Shown here in pieces: positions 52,978 to 62,833 of a stretch of DNA of 64,000 nucleotides. Origin of the DNA: Pigmentiphaga aceris (lineage in GTDB: Bacteria; Pseudomonadota; Gammaproteobacteria; Burkholderiales; Burkholderiaceae_B); contig NZ_CP043046.1 in the NCBI RefSeq assembly GCF_008119665.1, positions 5,704,001-5,768,000 of the forward strand. The letters run 5' to 3'. The notes under the pieces were generated by a model, which searched no databases, had not been told where the DNA came from, and was given only the letters and a program-made list of their open reading frames with translations. The translations under genes and the position numbers were made by a program. Each line of letters begins with the position of its first letter. Within the stretch, counting starts at the first letter, position 1.

Positions 52978-53412
52978 TCATGCACGTCCGCGACGCCTGC
53001 CTGTCCACCAGGCGTCGATTACCAGCACCGCCACAAACCCCAGCGTGTAAGCCAGCACATCCCACCAGTCGGGCGTGCTGCCCAGCACAACACGAACGAT
53101 CGGGTTCTCGATGCGCACGTGGAACACCGTCGACAGATATTGGACAAGCTCCACCAGCAGCCCGATCATCCAGGCTGCGCAAGCCAGCCACCAGTTCCTG
53201 GCCCGAATGAAGGCCTTGAAGCCCGCGTACACCCAGATCACCGCCAGCACGTCGCCAAAAAAACTGCGCAGCAGGCCAAGGCGTGCACCCACGGTGGCAA
53301 GCAGCGCCAGCAACACAAACAAGACCACCGCCCAGATGAAGGACGCGAGATCAAACCGCCAAGCGATACGCGCTTGATCGGGCGGACTGGCAGGCCCCAG
53401 GGTTCGCGACAT
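52978..53412 (-). CDS. DUF2809-family membrane protein
   Basis: A 144-residue protein with four or five transmembrane helices. Conserved features are LRSFFGDVLAVIWVY, VELVQYL and GSTPDWWDVLAYTLG, which match DUF2809. The function is unknown. Its ATG overlaps the stop of the upstream YcxB-like gene by one base, so the two are co-transcribed. Confidence 0.8.
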   Translation of the reverse strand: MSRTLGPASPPDQARIAWRFDLASFIWAVVLFVLLALLATVGARLGLLRSFFGDVLAVIWVYAGFKAFIRARNWWLACAAWMIGLLVELVQYLSTVFHVRIENPIVRVVLGSTPDWWDVLAYTLGFVAVLVIDAWWTGRRRGRA

Positions 53413-54095
53413 CAGGCAGGCCTCCGATCAGTACGAGGATGGGCCGCCATGTGGCACGTCAGACATGCCGTAAACGCTGCGCGGTCGGGCAAGGCAGCCA
53501 GCACGCGTTCCGTCACCCAGAATGCGCTGATGTGATCGGCAACGATGAAGATGCCGTCCTGATCCTTCGCCACCTGCGTAACCGACGACCAAGGCACGAA
53601 CAGCACACGGGAAGCGTTGTGCATCACCAAGCCACGTTCGCCGATGGCAAGTGTGTGCGCACCGTACAAGTCCCCAGCAGCGGCATGCACCCTGACAAGC
53701 ATGGCGCGCTGCGCGCGGGTCAGACACAGCATGCCGCAAACAGCCGTCACCACCATCAGCAGAAACGCCAGCACCAGCATGCCGCGCCCGCCCATCTCCA
53801 AACCTCGGTCCAGGGTCTCCGACGCAATCCACATCCCGCCCGACAGCTCATGGACAGCGGTGAGCACGCCAATGATCGCACCAAGCATCGCCCCAGCCGT
53901 CAGCCAGAAGGCAAGCGACCCCAGCGATGCCCAGCCGATCCGCTTCCGCGTGCGCGTGCCGGGTTGCCGCAGCAACACGCGCTGCATGCGCATATAGGAT
54001 GCGAACGACAGCGCCGGGATCTGCAGCCGGTAATCGACCACACCGATCTGCGTCTCCAGCGTCATGCCAAGGTGCTGCGTCACGTTCTCGTCCAT
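53412..54095 (-). CDS. YcxB-like membrane protein (paralogue 1)
   Basis: A 227-residue protein. It has two transmembrane helices (about 60-85 and 100-125) and a C-terminal YcxB-type domain (GLVMHNASRVLFVPWSSVTQVAKDQDGIFIVADHISAFWV). The N-terminal DYRLQIPALSFASYMRMQRVLL matches the neighbouring paralogue. The function is unknown. It is followed immediately by the overlapping DUF2809 gene. ATG 54095 is used; the longer frame to 54290 overlaps the neighbour. Confidence 0.75.
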   Translation of the reverse strand: MDENVTQHLGMTLETQIGVVDYRLQIPALSFASYMRMQRVLLRQPGTRTRKRIGWASLGSLAFWLTAGAMLGAIIGVLTAVHELSGGMWIASETLDRGLEMGGRGMLVLAFLLMVVTAVCGMLCLTRAQRAMLVRVHAAAGDLYGAHTLAIGERGLVMHNASRVLFVPWSSVTQVAKDQDGIFIVADHISAFWVTERVLAALPDRAAFTACLTCHMAAHPRTDRRPA

Positions 54096-54174
54096 CGTCG
54101 GCTCACTGCTGGTTGCCACATAACCAAGGGTAGAAAGACAGGCGTGCCATTCGCCACCGATGTGGCGAGGCCGC

Positions 54175-54840
54175 TCACTGGAGCCTGTACAAGCCGCTCT
54201 GTTGTTCCAGATAACGCATGAAATCATCCCGATCCGGCATCGCAGCCAGCAAGGATTCGGGCAGCCAATACGCGCTGATGCGGTCGGCAATGATGAACGT
54301 CACGCCTTTGTCGGCGACGATTTCGGTAATGACCGACCACGGCACGATCGAGCTGCGCGACGCGTTGTGCAGCAAGATGCCGCCATCGCCGAATTGCAAT
54401 TGGTGCGCACCGAACAGTCCGCCCCCCGCAGCATGGATGTCACCCAACAGCAGGCGTTGCGTCTGGCTCAGGTAGAACACGCCGAAAAATACGCTGAGCA
54501 GCATCAGCCCAAGTGCCAGCAAGATCACGCTCAGCCCCCCGAACAGCCAGCCAGCGTCACTGTCTTCGACACCGATCCAGAGTTCAGCCGACAAGTCATA
54601 GGCCCCGGCCGCCCAACCCAGCGAGCCACCGATGACCACCAGGATCCACGTCTTCCAGTTCCAGATTCGCCCAGAGCGTTTGCGCGCTATGCAGGAAGCG
54701 GATTTCAGATCGGGCCTGAGCAGCAGACGCTGCATCCGCACATAATCGTCAAACGACAAGGCCGGTACGTTCAGCGTGTAGGCGACCTTGCCCAGCTGAT
54801 GTGCCGGATGCACGAGCCCCGCTTCCTGCGTGCTTTCCAT
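54175..54840 (-). CDS. YcxB-like membrane protein (paralogue 2)
   Basis: A 221-residue protein with the same plan as its neighbour: YTLNVPALSFDDYVRMQRLLL, two transmembrane helices, then ILLHNASRSSIVPWSVITEIVADKGVTFIIADRISAYWLPESLLAAMP. The two arose by tandem duplication, and the pair probably works with DUF2809 at the inner membrane. The start ATG 54840 follows a G-rich Shine-Dalgarno-like run. Function unknown. Confidence 0.75.
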   Translation of the reverse strand: MESTQEAGLVHPAHQLGKVAYTLNVPALSFDDYVRMQRLLLRPDLKSASCIARKRSGRIWNWKTWILVVIGGSLGWAAGAYDLSAELWIGVEDSDAGWLFGGLSVILLALGLMLLSVFFGVFYLSQTQRLLLGDIHAAGGGLFGAHQLQFGDGGILLHNASRSSIVPWSVITEIVADKGVTFIIADRISAYWLPESLLAAMPDRDDFMRYLEQQSGLYRLQ

Positions 54841-55031
54841 GCTGCCCCCCAATCGCTTGTTCGAGACCGCGAAGCGTATAAAAACGGGGTGCAATTCTCC
54901 AGTGATGTAGCGAGTGCTTGCGTTTTTCCCGGTGGGTCTGGCGTAAGCTTTTGCGTTCTGCGTTTTTGCGTTTTTTGTCTAAGACCGTCCCTACCTCAGT
55001 GACCACCCCCTTGTTCCAAGGAGTTCGCTTC

Positions 55032-56033
55032 ATGACCACCCGCCGACTTGGCACCAGCAACCTGCGTGTCTCCCGCCTGTGTCTTGGCACCATGATGTTC
55101 GGCGACCGGACCGCCATCGATGAGGCCGCGAACATCGTTGCGTCGGCCCGCGAGCACGGCCTGAATTTCATCGACACCGCTGACGTCTATACCAAGGGCG
55201 CATCGGAAACCATGGTGGGCGAAGTGCTGCGCGGGCAGCGTCACGATTGGGTGCTGGCCAGCAAGATCGGCAACGCCTTCAGCAGCAATCCGAACCAGTC
55301 GCACTACTCACGACGCTGGTTGGTGCAAGGCGTGGAAGGCAGCTTGCAGCGACTGGAAACCGACTACTTGGACATCCTGTACTTGCACCGCGATTTCCAC
55401 GAAGAAAACCTGGAAGAAGCCGTTCGCACGCTGGGAGATCTGATCAGCGCGGGCAAGATCCGCAGCTTCGGGCTGTCCAATTTCCGGGGCTGGCGCATTG
55501 CCGAAGTGGTGCACCTGTGCAAACAGTTGAACGTGCCGCAACCGGTGGTCTGCCAGCCCTACTACAACCTGCTGAATCGCGGCCCGGAAGTGGAAATTCT
55601 GCCGGCCTGCAAAGCGTATGGTCTGGGTGTGGTCCCGTACAGCCCGATTGCGCGTGGTGTGCTGACTGGCAAATACGCCCCTGGCCAGGCACCAGCTGCC
55701 GACACCCGGGCCGGACGCGGTGACCCGCGCATGATGGCAACCGAGTTCCGCGAAGAGTCACTGAAGATCGCAGCCGACCTGGCCGAACACGCCAAGTCGC
55801 GTGGGATACAGCCCGGCCATTTCGCCACGGCCTGGGTGCTGGCCAACCCGATCGTGACATCGGTGATTGCCGGGCCGCGCACACTGGCGCAAATGGAAGA
55901 CTATTACGCCGCACTGGACGTGCAGATCACGCCGGAAGACGAGGCATTGATGGACAGCTGGGTGACGCCCGGCCACCCGTCGACACCGGGTTTCAACGAC
56001 CCGAGCTATCCGTTCTTTGGACGGCCGGTCTGA
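55032..56033 (+). CDS. Aldo/keto reductase
   Basis: A 333-residue protein with the (beta/alpha)8 fold. Motifs: LGTSNLRVSRLCLGTMMFG, the catalytic IDTADVYTKGASE (Asp and Tyr) and LASKIGNA (Lys), and VIAGPRTLAQMEDYYAAL near the C-terminus, binding NADP. The start follows AAGGAG. The physiological substrate is unknown. The upstream region has a tandem GCGTTTTT-type repeat. Confidence 0.85.
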   Translation: MTTRRLGTSNLRVSRLCLGTMMFGDRTAIDEAANIVASAREHGLNFIDTADVYTKGASETMVGEVLRGQRHDWVLASKIGNAFSSNPNQSHYSRRWLVQGVEGSLQRLETDYLDILYLHRDFHEENLEEAVRTLGDLISAGKIRSFGLSNFRGWRIAEVVHLCKQLNVPQPVVCQPYYNLLNRGPEVEILPACKAYGLGVVPYSPIARGVLTGKYAPGQAPAADTRAGRGDPRMMATEFREESLKIAADLAEHAKSRGIQPGHFATAWVLANPIVTSVIAGPRTLAQMEDYYAALDVQITPEDEALMDSWVTPGHPSTPGFNDPSYPFFGRPV

Positions 56034-56035
56034 GG

Positions 56036-56111
56036 GTCTAAGTGAAGATCAAGGTCTGAAGGTCTGAGGGTCTGAGGGCCTGAAGGTCTAAGTGAAGATC
56101 AAGGTCTGAAT
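56036..56111. repeat. Nested direct repeat after the aldo/keto reductase gene
   Basis: A 26-base segment (GGTCTAAGTGAAGATCAAGG...) occurs at 56036-56061 and again at 56086-56111, with a period of 50. Between them an octamer (AAGGTCTG / AGGGTCTG / AGGGCCTG) repeats. It has no gene and no evident function. Confidence 0.75.
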
Positions 56112-56118
56112 CGAAAAC

Positions 56119-56144
56119 CCGGGCATGGGGAACCAAGCCCGGGC
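56119..56144 (-). terminator. Terminator after dgt
   Basis: The arms CCCGGGC and GCCCGGG pair around a 12-base loop. On the minus strand TTTTCG follows the hairpin. It lies just after the dgt stop at 56153. Confidence 0.6.
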
Positions 56145-56152
56145 TGTCAACC

Positions 56153-57811
56153 TCAGTCTTCGCCCACCAGGAACAGTTTCCGGTGTTCGCGGATCGCGTA
56201 GCGATCGGTCATGCCGGCGATGTAGTCGGCAATCGCACGTGCCTGCGTGTTGTCGTCGTTGCGCTGATATTGCGGCGGCAACAGGCGGGGTTCGTCCAGG
56301 AAGGCCTGGAACAATTCCCGCACCACACGCTTGGCCTTGTTCATCACGCGCGTGACCTGATAGTGCCGATACAGCTTGTCGCGCAGGAATACCTTCAACT
56401 CGTCCGCCTCGGCACGCACACCATCGCTGAATGCAACCAGTGGCGGTGAACTGCGCACCTCGTCAATCGAGCGCGGTCCGTAGACAGAGATGCGGGCAGC
56501 CGTGGTGTGAGTCAGGTCCACGATCAAGGTGTTGATCATGCGACGGATAGTCTCGGTGATGGCGCGACGCTCCGTCACCTGCGGGTACAAGCGCAGCACT
56601 TCGGCATGATGACGCGCGAAGAACGGCACGTCGCGCATCTGCGCCAAGGTGATCAAGCCAGATCGCAGCCCGTCGTCGATGTCGTGATTGTTGTAGGCAA
56701 TCTCGTCTGACAGGTTCGCCAGCTGCGCTTCCAGCGAAGGCTGGGTGCGGTTGATGAAGCGTTCGCCGACATCCCCCAGCGTGCGAGCACGTTCCAGCGA
56801 GCAGTGTTTGAGGATGCCCTCACGGGTCTCGAAACACAGGTTCAAGCCGTCGAAGGCGGCATAACGCTCTTCCAGCTCGTCAACGATGCGCAGGCTTTGG
56901 AAGTTGTGCTCGAAGCCGCCCGCATCCGGCGCGTGATCGCGCATGCAGGCGTGCAATTCGTCCTGGCCCGCGTGCCCGAACGGCGTGTGCCCCAGGTCGT
57001 GCGCAAGCGAAATGGCTTCGGCCAGGTCTTCGTTCAGGCGCAAGGTGCGCGCCACGGAACGTGCAATCTGCGCGACTTCCAAGGTATGCGTCAGCCGCGT
57101 GCGGAACAGGTCACCTTCATGATTGATGAAGACCTGGGTCTTGTATTCCAGCCGACGAAACGCGTTGGCGTGAATGATGCGGTCGCGGTCACGCTGGAAA
57201 TGGCTACGCCCCTGCGGACCCGGTTCCGCATGCCGGCGCCCCCGGCTGGCCAGCGGGTCGGCCGCATACGGCGCGTCCCGGCCCGACGATGGCGCGACGG
57301 AAACTGTCATCGGTGCCTCGGGCATGAATGAGGACGGACGAGCAGCGGAAGGCGCGGGCTGACTGGCACGCGGACGTCCATACGATGACAGGCCGGGAGC
57401 GGAATCTGCAGGCGACCCGGACGATGTCTCAGGTGCCCGATACGCGGGGCGTTCGTTTGGCTGCGCAGGAAACGCTTGCGCGGGAAACGACGGTGCCGAC
57501 GGTGATGACGATCGCGCGGGCGGCTGCGCAGGTGAATGAACAGGTGCCTGTGCAGGTGTGTGCGCCGATGCACGCGCAGGGGCATGCATGGGCGGCGATC
57601 CCGTCGGGCGCGTATTCATCGACTCCGACAGGCGATCCGTCAACACGGCCGGACCTTGCGGCCGGTTCACCGGTGGGACCGGCGGTGCAATGGTCGGTTC
57701 CCCAGGGACTTCGGGGTGACCACTGTAATGCGGGTGATCGGGGAAGATCGGCGCGTTCTCCAGCGGCGCGATCGTCGGCTCGACACGCGGCGGCAAACGC
57801 GGCCCGGCCAT
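56153..57811 (-). CDS. dgt: Deoxyguanosinetriphosphate triphosphohydrolase-like protein with a proline-rich N-terminal extension
   Basis: A 552-residue protein. The dGTPase core occupies about 180-552: [38 protein letters not shown], the HD motif [13 protein letters not shown] and [14 protein letters not shown]. It hydrolyses dNTPs to nucleosides and triphosphate. Typical relatives have about 380 residues. Here ~170 extra residues rich in Pro, Ala and Ser precede the core ([20 protein letters not shown]). The ATG at 57811 overlaps the aroB stop (TGATG), and the frame is unbroken, so the extension appears genuine. Alternatively translation may begin at an internal ATG near the core. Confidence 0.85.
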   Translation of the reverse strand: MAGPRLPPRVEPTIAPLENAPIFPDHPHYSGHPEVPGEPTIAPPVPPVNRPQGPAVLTDRLSESMNTRPTGSPPMHAPARASAHTPAQAPVHSPAQPPARSSSPSAPSFPAQAFPAQPNERPAYRAPETSSGSPADSAPGLSSYGRPRASQPAPSAARPSSFMPEAPMTVSVAPSSGRDAPYAADPLASRGRRHAEPGPQGRSHFQRDRDRIIHANAFRRLEYKTQVFINHEGDLFRTRLTHTLEVAQIARSVARTLRLNEDLAEAISLAHDLGHTPFGHAGQDELHACMRDHAPDAGGFEHNFQSLRIVDELEERYAAFDGLNLCFETREGILKHCSLERARTLGDVGERFINRTQPSLEAQLANLSDEIAYNNHDIDDGLRSGLITLAQMRDVPFFARHHAEVLRLYPQVTERRAITETIRRMINTLIVDLTHTTAARISVYGPRSIDEVRSSPPLVAFSDGVRAEADELKVFLRDKLYRHYQVTRVMNKAKRVVRELFQAFLDEPRLLPPQYQRNDDNTQARAIADYIAGMTDRYAIREHRKLFLVGED

Positions 57812-58935
57812 CACGCCACCTCGGTCACAACAGCCGGCAACGCCGTGCTGTCTTCAATCCGCACGGTGCGGGCAATCACCGCGCGCACCGCGTCTTCGGG
57901 CGCAGTGCGCATCTTCGCCGCGCCCAGGCTGGGCATCAGCACGAAGCGCAGCTCGCCGCCTTCGGTCTTCTTGTCGACCTGCATCAGATCGAGCCAGCGG
58001 TCGGCACCCAGGTCCGGGGCCACGGTGGGGCAGCCAATGGCTTCCACCAGGGCACGAATGCGCTGGGCATCGGCAAGCGGCAAACCGGCCACATCGGCCG
58101 ACAGCTCGGCAGCCTGCACCATGCCGCATCCGACGGCTTCGCCATGCAACCAGGCACCGTAACCAAGGCCGGATTCAATCGCGTGGCCGAAGGTATGACC
58201 CAGGTTCAGCAAGGCACGCAGGCCGGTGGTTTCACGCTCGTCCTGCGACACTACATCGGCCTTGATCTCGCAGGATCGGGCAATGGCGTAGGTGACGGCT
58301 TCCGGGTCCAGCGCGCGCAGTGCGGGCGCATTGCGCTCGCACCAGGCAAAGAATTCGGTATCGAGAATGGCACCGTATTTGATGACCTCGGCCAAGCCCG
58401 CAGATATTTCGCGCGCCGGCAGCGTCTTCAGCACATCGGTATCGACTTCCACGGCGATGGGCTGGTGGAACGCGCCCACCATATTCTTGCCCAGCGGATG
58501 GTTCACCGCCGTTTTGCCGCCCACGGATGAGTCGACCTGCGCCAGCAAGGTGGTGGGCACCTGCACAAAGCGCACACCGCGCATGTACACCGCTGCCGCA
58601 AACCCGGTCACGTCACCGATCACCCCGCCGCCCAGCGCCACCAGCACGCAACGACGGTCACAACGATTGCCCAGCAAGGCATCGAAGATCAAGTTCAGCG
58701 TTTCCCAGGTCTTGTACTGCTCACCATCGGGCAATTCGACACGCAGCACGCGCTTGCCAGTGGCCGCGAGCGAGCGTTCTACCCGTTCACCATACAAACC
58801 CGCCACGACCGGGTTGGTCACCACAACAATGCTGGTGGCATCTGCGGGAATCGACTCGGCGATCTTGTCCAGACGACCGGCAGCGATGTGAATGGGATAA
58901 CGCCCGCCGGGCGTGTTGACGTCAACGATAGTCAT
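57811..58935 (-). CDS. aroB: 3-dehydroquinate synthase AroB
   Basis: A 374-residue enzyme of the shikimate pathway that cyclises DAHP to 3-dehydroquinate using NAD+ and a metal ion. Motifs: [57 protein letters not shown], and [12 protein letters not shown] with metal-binding His. ATG 58935 follows CAGGA. The start overlaps the aroK stop (ATGA), and the stop overlaps dgt. Confidence 0.93.
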   Translation of the reverse strand: MTIVDVNTPGGRYPIHIAAGRLDKIAESIPADATSIVVVTNPVVAGLYGERVERSLAATGKRVLRVELPDGEQYKTWETLNLIFDALLGNRCDRRCVLVALGGGVIGDVTGFAAAVYMRGVRFVQVPTTLLAQVDSSVGGKTAVNHPLGKNMVGAFHQPIAVEVDTDVLKTLPAREISAGLAEVIKYGAILDTEFFAWCERNAPALRALDPEAVTYAIARSCEIKADVVSQDERETTGLRALLNLGHTFGHAIESGLGYGAWLHGEAVGCGMVQAAELSADVAGLPLADAQRIRALVEAIGCPTVAPDLGADRWLDLMQVDKKTEGGELRFVLMPSLGAAKMRTAPEDAVRAVIARTVRIEDSTALPAVVTEVA

Positions 58936-59564
58936 GAGCAGTCCTGTTTTTGCCACGGGGGCAATAAGGGCGACGATGGCACGGTTTTGCCACAAGCGTC
59001 GAGCATGGGCAGGATTTTTTGCACCAGGCGGGCAATCGACATCTTGCCGGTGTCGACCACCACGTCTGCAACCGATTCGTACATCGGTTCGCGCAGGGCC
59101 AGCAGTTCGCGGATCCGCCCGAGCGGATCGGCGGTCTGCAGCAGGGGGCGATTGCGGTCGGCCTTGGTGCGTTGATACAGATCGTCGGCACGGGCGCGCA
59201 GGTAGATCACCAACCCGCGTTCAGCCAGCATGCGACGATTGGTCTCCGACAACACCGCGCCGCCACCGGTGGCAAGCACCAGCATGGGTCGGCGGGTGTA
59301 CTCGTCGATGATGCAGGATTCGCGTTGGCGGAACCCGGCCTCACCTTCAAGCTCAAAGATCACCGGCACGCGCACGCCACAGCGATCTTCGATCAATTGG
59401 TCGACGTCGACGAACTCGCGGCCGAGCGCGCGCGCCAGGCCGCGACCAATGGTGGTCTTGCCCGCCCCCATCATGCCCACCAGATAAATGGGCGTGACGG
59501 GACCGGCCGGTTGCGGGACCGGCTCGTCCGGGAAGAGCGAGAGAGTTTCGTTGGATGGATGCAT
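58932..59564 (-). CDS. aroK: Shikimate kinase AroK
   Basis: A 210-residue kinase. The P-loop is GMMGAGKTTIGRGLA, shikimate-binding residues are in DVDQLIE, GFRQRE and ATGGGAV, and the lid Arg is in KADRNRPLL. It phosphorylates shikimate at O3. The first gene of the aroK-aroB-dgt operon, it overlaps aroB by four bases. ATG 59564 is used; a longer open frame upstream has no family similarity. The N-terminal 28 residues are an extension of the core. Confidence 0.92.
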   Translation of the reverse strand: MHPSNETLSLFPDEPVPQPAGPVTPIYLVGMMGAGKTTIGRGLARALGREFVDVDQLIEDRCGVRVPVIFELEGEAGFRQRESCIIDEYTRRPMLVLATGGGAVLSETNRRMLAERGLVIYLRARADDLYQRTKADRNRPLLQTADPLGRIRELLALREPMYESVADVVVDTGKMSIARLVQKILPMLDACGKTVPSSPLLPPWQKQDCS

Positions 59565-59818
59565 CACCGCTCCATTATCCAGCAAGCGCCCCCTAGCGGG
59601 CAAAGCCTGTGGTGATGGGCACGTTACAAGTAAGGAATGCTGCCGGCTCAATTCGTTACAGAACCCAAATCGGCATTTCAGGTCCAAGTTCCCGTCACTC
59701 CTTATAATCAGGGAGTTAGTCTGCCGACAATGGCGCCCTGGACCCCTTGCAATCCTTCATCGGTCCGGCCGACGGCGTACATTGCCTCGACGCCCTTTCT
59801 CGAGAGCCCGCTTTCTCC

Positions 59819-62206
59819 ATGCTTCGATTTTTCCTTAAGCTAGCCGGTATTTTTGCCGGTTTGGCCGCCTGCGGTGTTTTGCTGGTGGGGCTTGCGCTTG
59901 CGCTGGCCTACCCGAACCTGCCTGATCTGGATGCGCTGACCAACTACCACCCCAAGGTGCCGTTGCGCGTTTTCACCGCAGATAACGTCCTGATCGGCGA
60001 ATTTGGCGAAGAGCGCCGCAATGTGGTCCGCATCAACGAAGTGCCTGACGTGCTCAAGTCGGCCATTCTGTCGGCGGAAGACGATCGCTTCTATCAGCAC
60101 GGTGGTATCGACTGGGCGGGTGTCACGCGCGCAGCACTCACCAACTTGGTGAACCTGGAAAAGAGCCAGGGGGCCAGCACGATCACGATGCAGGTGGCGC
60201 GGAACTTCTACCTGTCGTCGGAGAAAACCTATACCCGCAAGCTGTATGAAATCCTGCTGACCTTCAAGATCGAAGCCAGCTTGACCAAAGACCAGATCCT
60301 GGAGCTGTACATCAACCAGATCTATCTGGGTCAGCGTTCATACGGTTTCGCCTCTGCCGCGCGCATCTACTTCGGCAAGCCGCTGTCTGAAATCTCGACC
60401 GCAGAAGCCGCCATGCTGGCAGGTATTCCGAAGGCACCCTCGCGTTACAACCCGGTGGTCAATCCCACCCGCGCCAAGCTGCGCCAGCAATACATCTTGC
60501 AGCGCATGAACAACCTCGGCTACCTGACGGCCGACGAATATCGCGTGGCCGCCGCCGAAGTCGTGAAGAACAAGCCGCTGGGCGGCGAATTCGCGGTGCA
60601 CGCCGAGTACGTGGCCGAACTGGCCCGCCAGCTGGTCTACGACATCTACAAGGAAGAGACTTACTCGCGCGGCCTGAATGTCTACACCACCGTGCTGAAA
60701 GACCACCAGGATGCGGCTTACGCATCGGTGCGCGAAGGCATTCTGGACTACGAACGTCGCCACGGTTATCGCGGTCCCGACGCGTTTGTAGACCTGCCCG
60801 ACGGCCTGGAAAAGAACCCGGAGAAATTCAACGAGTTCATCGACGACGCCCTGAACGATCATCCGGACAACGACAACCTGGTCGCGGCCGTGGTGCTGTC
60901 GGCCGACAGCAAGAAAGTGGTTGCTGCGCGCAGTTCCAACGACATCATCGAAATCACTGGCAGCGGCCTGAAGTTTGCGGCCGCTTCGCTGACCGACAAG
61001 GCCCAGCCTGCGAAGAAGATTCGCCGTGGCGCCATCGTGCGCCTGCTGAACAACGGCAAGACCGGCTGGGAAATCCTGCAGGCACCGGCAGTACAGGCCG
61101 CGTTCGTGTCGACCGACCCCACCGACGGTGCCATCAAGGCGATGGTCGGCGGCTTCGACTTCAGCCGCGGCAAGTTCAATCGCGTGACGCAAGCCTGGCG
61201 CCAGCCGGGTTCCAGCTTCAAGCCTTTCATCTATGCGGCATCGCTGGAAAAGGGCCTGACCCCATCGACCGTGATTTCCGACTCGCCCTTCGTGCTGGAA
61301 GCCTCGCAGACCGGTTCGCAGCGCTGGGAGCCGAAGAACTACGGCGGTGACTACGGCGAGCCGCTGACCATGAAGTCGGCGCTGGCCAAGTCCAAGAACA
61401 TGGTGTCGATCCGCATCCTGCAGGCCATCGGCCCGAAGTACGCCCAAGATTTCGTAGGTCGATTCGGCTTTGACCCGGCCCGTCATCCGGCCTACCTGAC
61501 CATGGCGCTGGGTGCAGGCCAAGTCACGCTGTTGCAAGAAGCAGGCGCTTACTCGGTGTTCGCCAATGGTGGTTATCGCGTCACGCCCTTCCTGATCGAC
61601 AAGGTCACCGACAGCTCGGGTCGGGTGCTGATGCAAGCCCGTCCGCCCAAGGCTGGCGACGAGTCAGTGCGTGCCATCGACGCCCGCACTGCCTTCGTGG
61701 CTGACACCATGTTGCGCAACAACGTGCGTACCGGCACGGCCAATCGCGCGATGAGCCTGAAGCGCAACGACGTGGGTGGCAAGACCGGCACCACCAATGA
61801 CTCGGTTGACGCCTGGTTCGCGGGCTACACGCCGGCACTGGTGGGGATTGCATGGATGGGCTATGACCAGCCCAAGTCGCTGGGTTCACGCGAAACCGGC
61901 GGTGGCGCAGCCATGCCGATCTGGCTGGACTACATGCAGAAGGCATTGAAGGGCGTGCCGGAACGCGAGCAGAAGCCGCCTCCGGGTCTGAAGTTCGTCA
62001 ATGGTGATTACTACTTCGACGAATTCCCGCCGGGTCAGGCGATTGCATCGATCGGTGTGCCAAAGCCGGCCGAAGACCCGCTCAGCAACCTGATCGACAG
62101 CTGGGGCAATACGAGTGGCAATCGCCAGGCGCTGCCACCAAGTCAGGACTTCCCGCCTGCGGGTTCCAACCGTCCCTGGGGCACCTCGGGTCAGGTGACT
62201 CCGTAA
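59819..62206 (+). CDS. mrcA: Penicillin-binding protein 1A (MrcA/PonA)
   Basis: A 795-residue bifunctional peptidoglycan synthase. An N-terminal transmembrane anchor (about 8-30) is followed by the glycosyltransferase domain (EDDRFYQHGG at about 86, QGASTITMQVARNFYL, YLGQRSYGFASAA). The transpeptidase domain has SSFK near 464 (QPGSSFKPF), SKN near 524 and KTGT near 654. ATG 59819 opens the anchor; the longer frame upstream has no support. It is divergent from aroK, with 254 bases between them. Confidence 0.92.
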   Translation: MLRFFLKLAGIFAGLAACGVLLVGLALALAYPNLPDLDALTNYHPKVPLRVFTADNVLIGEFGEERRNVVRINEVPDVLKSAILSAEDDRFYQHGGIDWAGVTRAALTNLVNLEKSQGASTITMQVARNFYLSSEKTYTRKLYEILLTFKIEASLTKDQILELYINQIYLGQRSYGFASAARIYFGKPLSEISTAEAAMLAGIPKAPSRYNPVVNPTRAKLRQQYILQRMNNLGYLTADEYRVAAAEVVKNKPLGGEFAVHAEYVAELARQLVYDIYKEETYSRGLNVYTTVLKDHQDAAYASVREGILDYERRHGYRGPDAFVDLPDGLEKNPEKFNEFIDDALNDHPDNDNLVAAVVLSADSKKVVAARSSNDIIEITGSGLKFAAASLTDKAQPAKKIRRGAIVRLLNNGKTGWEILQAPAVQAAFVSTDPTDGAIKAMVGGFDFSRGKFNRVTQAWRQPGSSFKPFIYAASLEKGLTPSTVISDSPFVLEASQTGSQRWEPKNYGGDYGEPLTMKSALAKSKNMVSIRILQAIGPKYAQDFVGRFGFDPARHPAYLTMALGAGQVTLLQEAGAYSVFANGGYRVTPFLIDKVTDSSGRVLMQARPPKAGDESVRAIDARTAFVADTMLRNNVRTGTANRAMSLKRNDVGGKTGTTNDSVDAWFAGYTPALVGIAWMGYDQPKSLGSRETGGGAAMPIWLDYMQKALKGVPEREQKPPPGLKFVNGDYYFDEFPPGQAIASIGVPKPAEDPLSNLIDSWGNTSGNRQALPPSQDFPPAGSNRPWGTSGQVTP

Positions 62207-62218
62207 AACCGGCGCAGA

Positions 62219-62248
62219 CCCGGTGGCAGCCAGACAGCTGCCGCCGGG
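62219..62248 (+). terminator. Rho-independent terminator of mrcA
   Basis: CCCGGTGGCAGC pairs with GCTGCCGCCGGG (one G-T wobble) around a six-base loop, followed by TTTTCTT. It lies 12 bases after the mrcA stop. Confidence 0.85.
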
Positions 62249-62278
62249 TTTTCTTCAGTCGGGCATCAGCGTCAGGTA

Positions 62279-62614
62279 TCAGCTCAGGCTGACACGCAAG
62301 CCGGTATTGGCCTGCTCGGAAATGATTTCCGACAGCGCATCGGCCAGCTCCTTGTTGTTGCGGGAGTCGAACCAGCTGCCGTCTTCCTGCAAGCGGTAGT
62401 GGAAACCACCGCTGCGGGATGCCACCCAGATCTCCTGCATCGGAGCCTGGGTGTTGATCACCACCTGTGAACGGTCTTCGAAGCTCAGCGTCAGCACATT
62501 GCCGTTACGCTCACCCTCGATATCGATGTCCTGTTCGTCGTACCAACGGTCGACCTGGACCTCGATGGCGTCCAATACCGCGACAGCCACGGCAAGAAAT
62601 TCGCTTTCGTTCAT
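62279..62614 (-). CDS. cyaY: Iron-sulfur cluster assembly frataxin homologue CyaY
   Basis: A 111-residue frataxin. The acidic first helix (NESEFLAVAVAVLDAIEVQVDRW), the strand VLTLSFEDRSQVVINTQAP and the EIWVASRSGGFHYRLQEDGSW element with the conserved Trp are all present. It donates or regulates iron for Fe-S assembly. It is divergent from lptM and lysA, as in other Burkholderiales. Confidence 0.92.
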   Translation of the reverse strand: MNESEFLAVAVAVLDAIEVQVDRWYDEQDIDIEGERNGNVLTLSFEDRSQVVINTQAPMQEIWVASRSGGFHYRLQEDGSWFDSRNNKELADALSEIISEQANTGLRVSLS

Positions 62615-62644
62615 AATTTCACTTTTATTTGTGCGGATCTGGGC

Positions 62645-62833
62645 ATGAAGCTTTCACACGCGGTGCGATCCACCACGCTCCGGCGCCCGGGTGCCGGCAG
62701 TCATCAGGGCATTGTAGCCACCCGCCTGGGTGCTGCGCTGCTTGTCCTCGGACTGCTGGCAGGCTGCGGCCAGAAAGGCCCCTTGTTCTTCCCTGGGCAA
62801 AAGCCGCCCTCCAAATCCTCAAGTTCTTCGTGA
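62645..62833 (+). CDS. lptM: LptM-like small outer-membrane lipoprotein
   Basis: A 62-residue protein. The lipobox LLAGC follows a hydrophobic signal. The mature start CGQKGPLFFPGQKPP is the LptM (YifL) signature, which promotes LptD maturation. The N-terminus is longer than usual, so an internal start is possible. Its stop overlaps the lysA ATG (TGATG). Confidence 0.85.
   Translation: MKLSHAVRSTTLRRPGAGSHQGIVATRLGAALLVLGLLAGCGQKGPLFFPGQKPPSKSSSSS

Noticed and set aside
56036..56111. Possible CRISPR-like repeats
   Set aside because: Only two full copies, no uniform spacers and no cas genes nearby. The internal octamer repeats indicate slippage.
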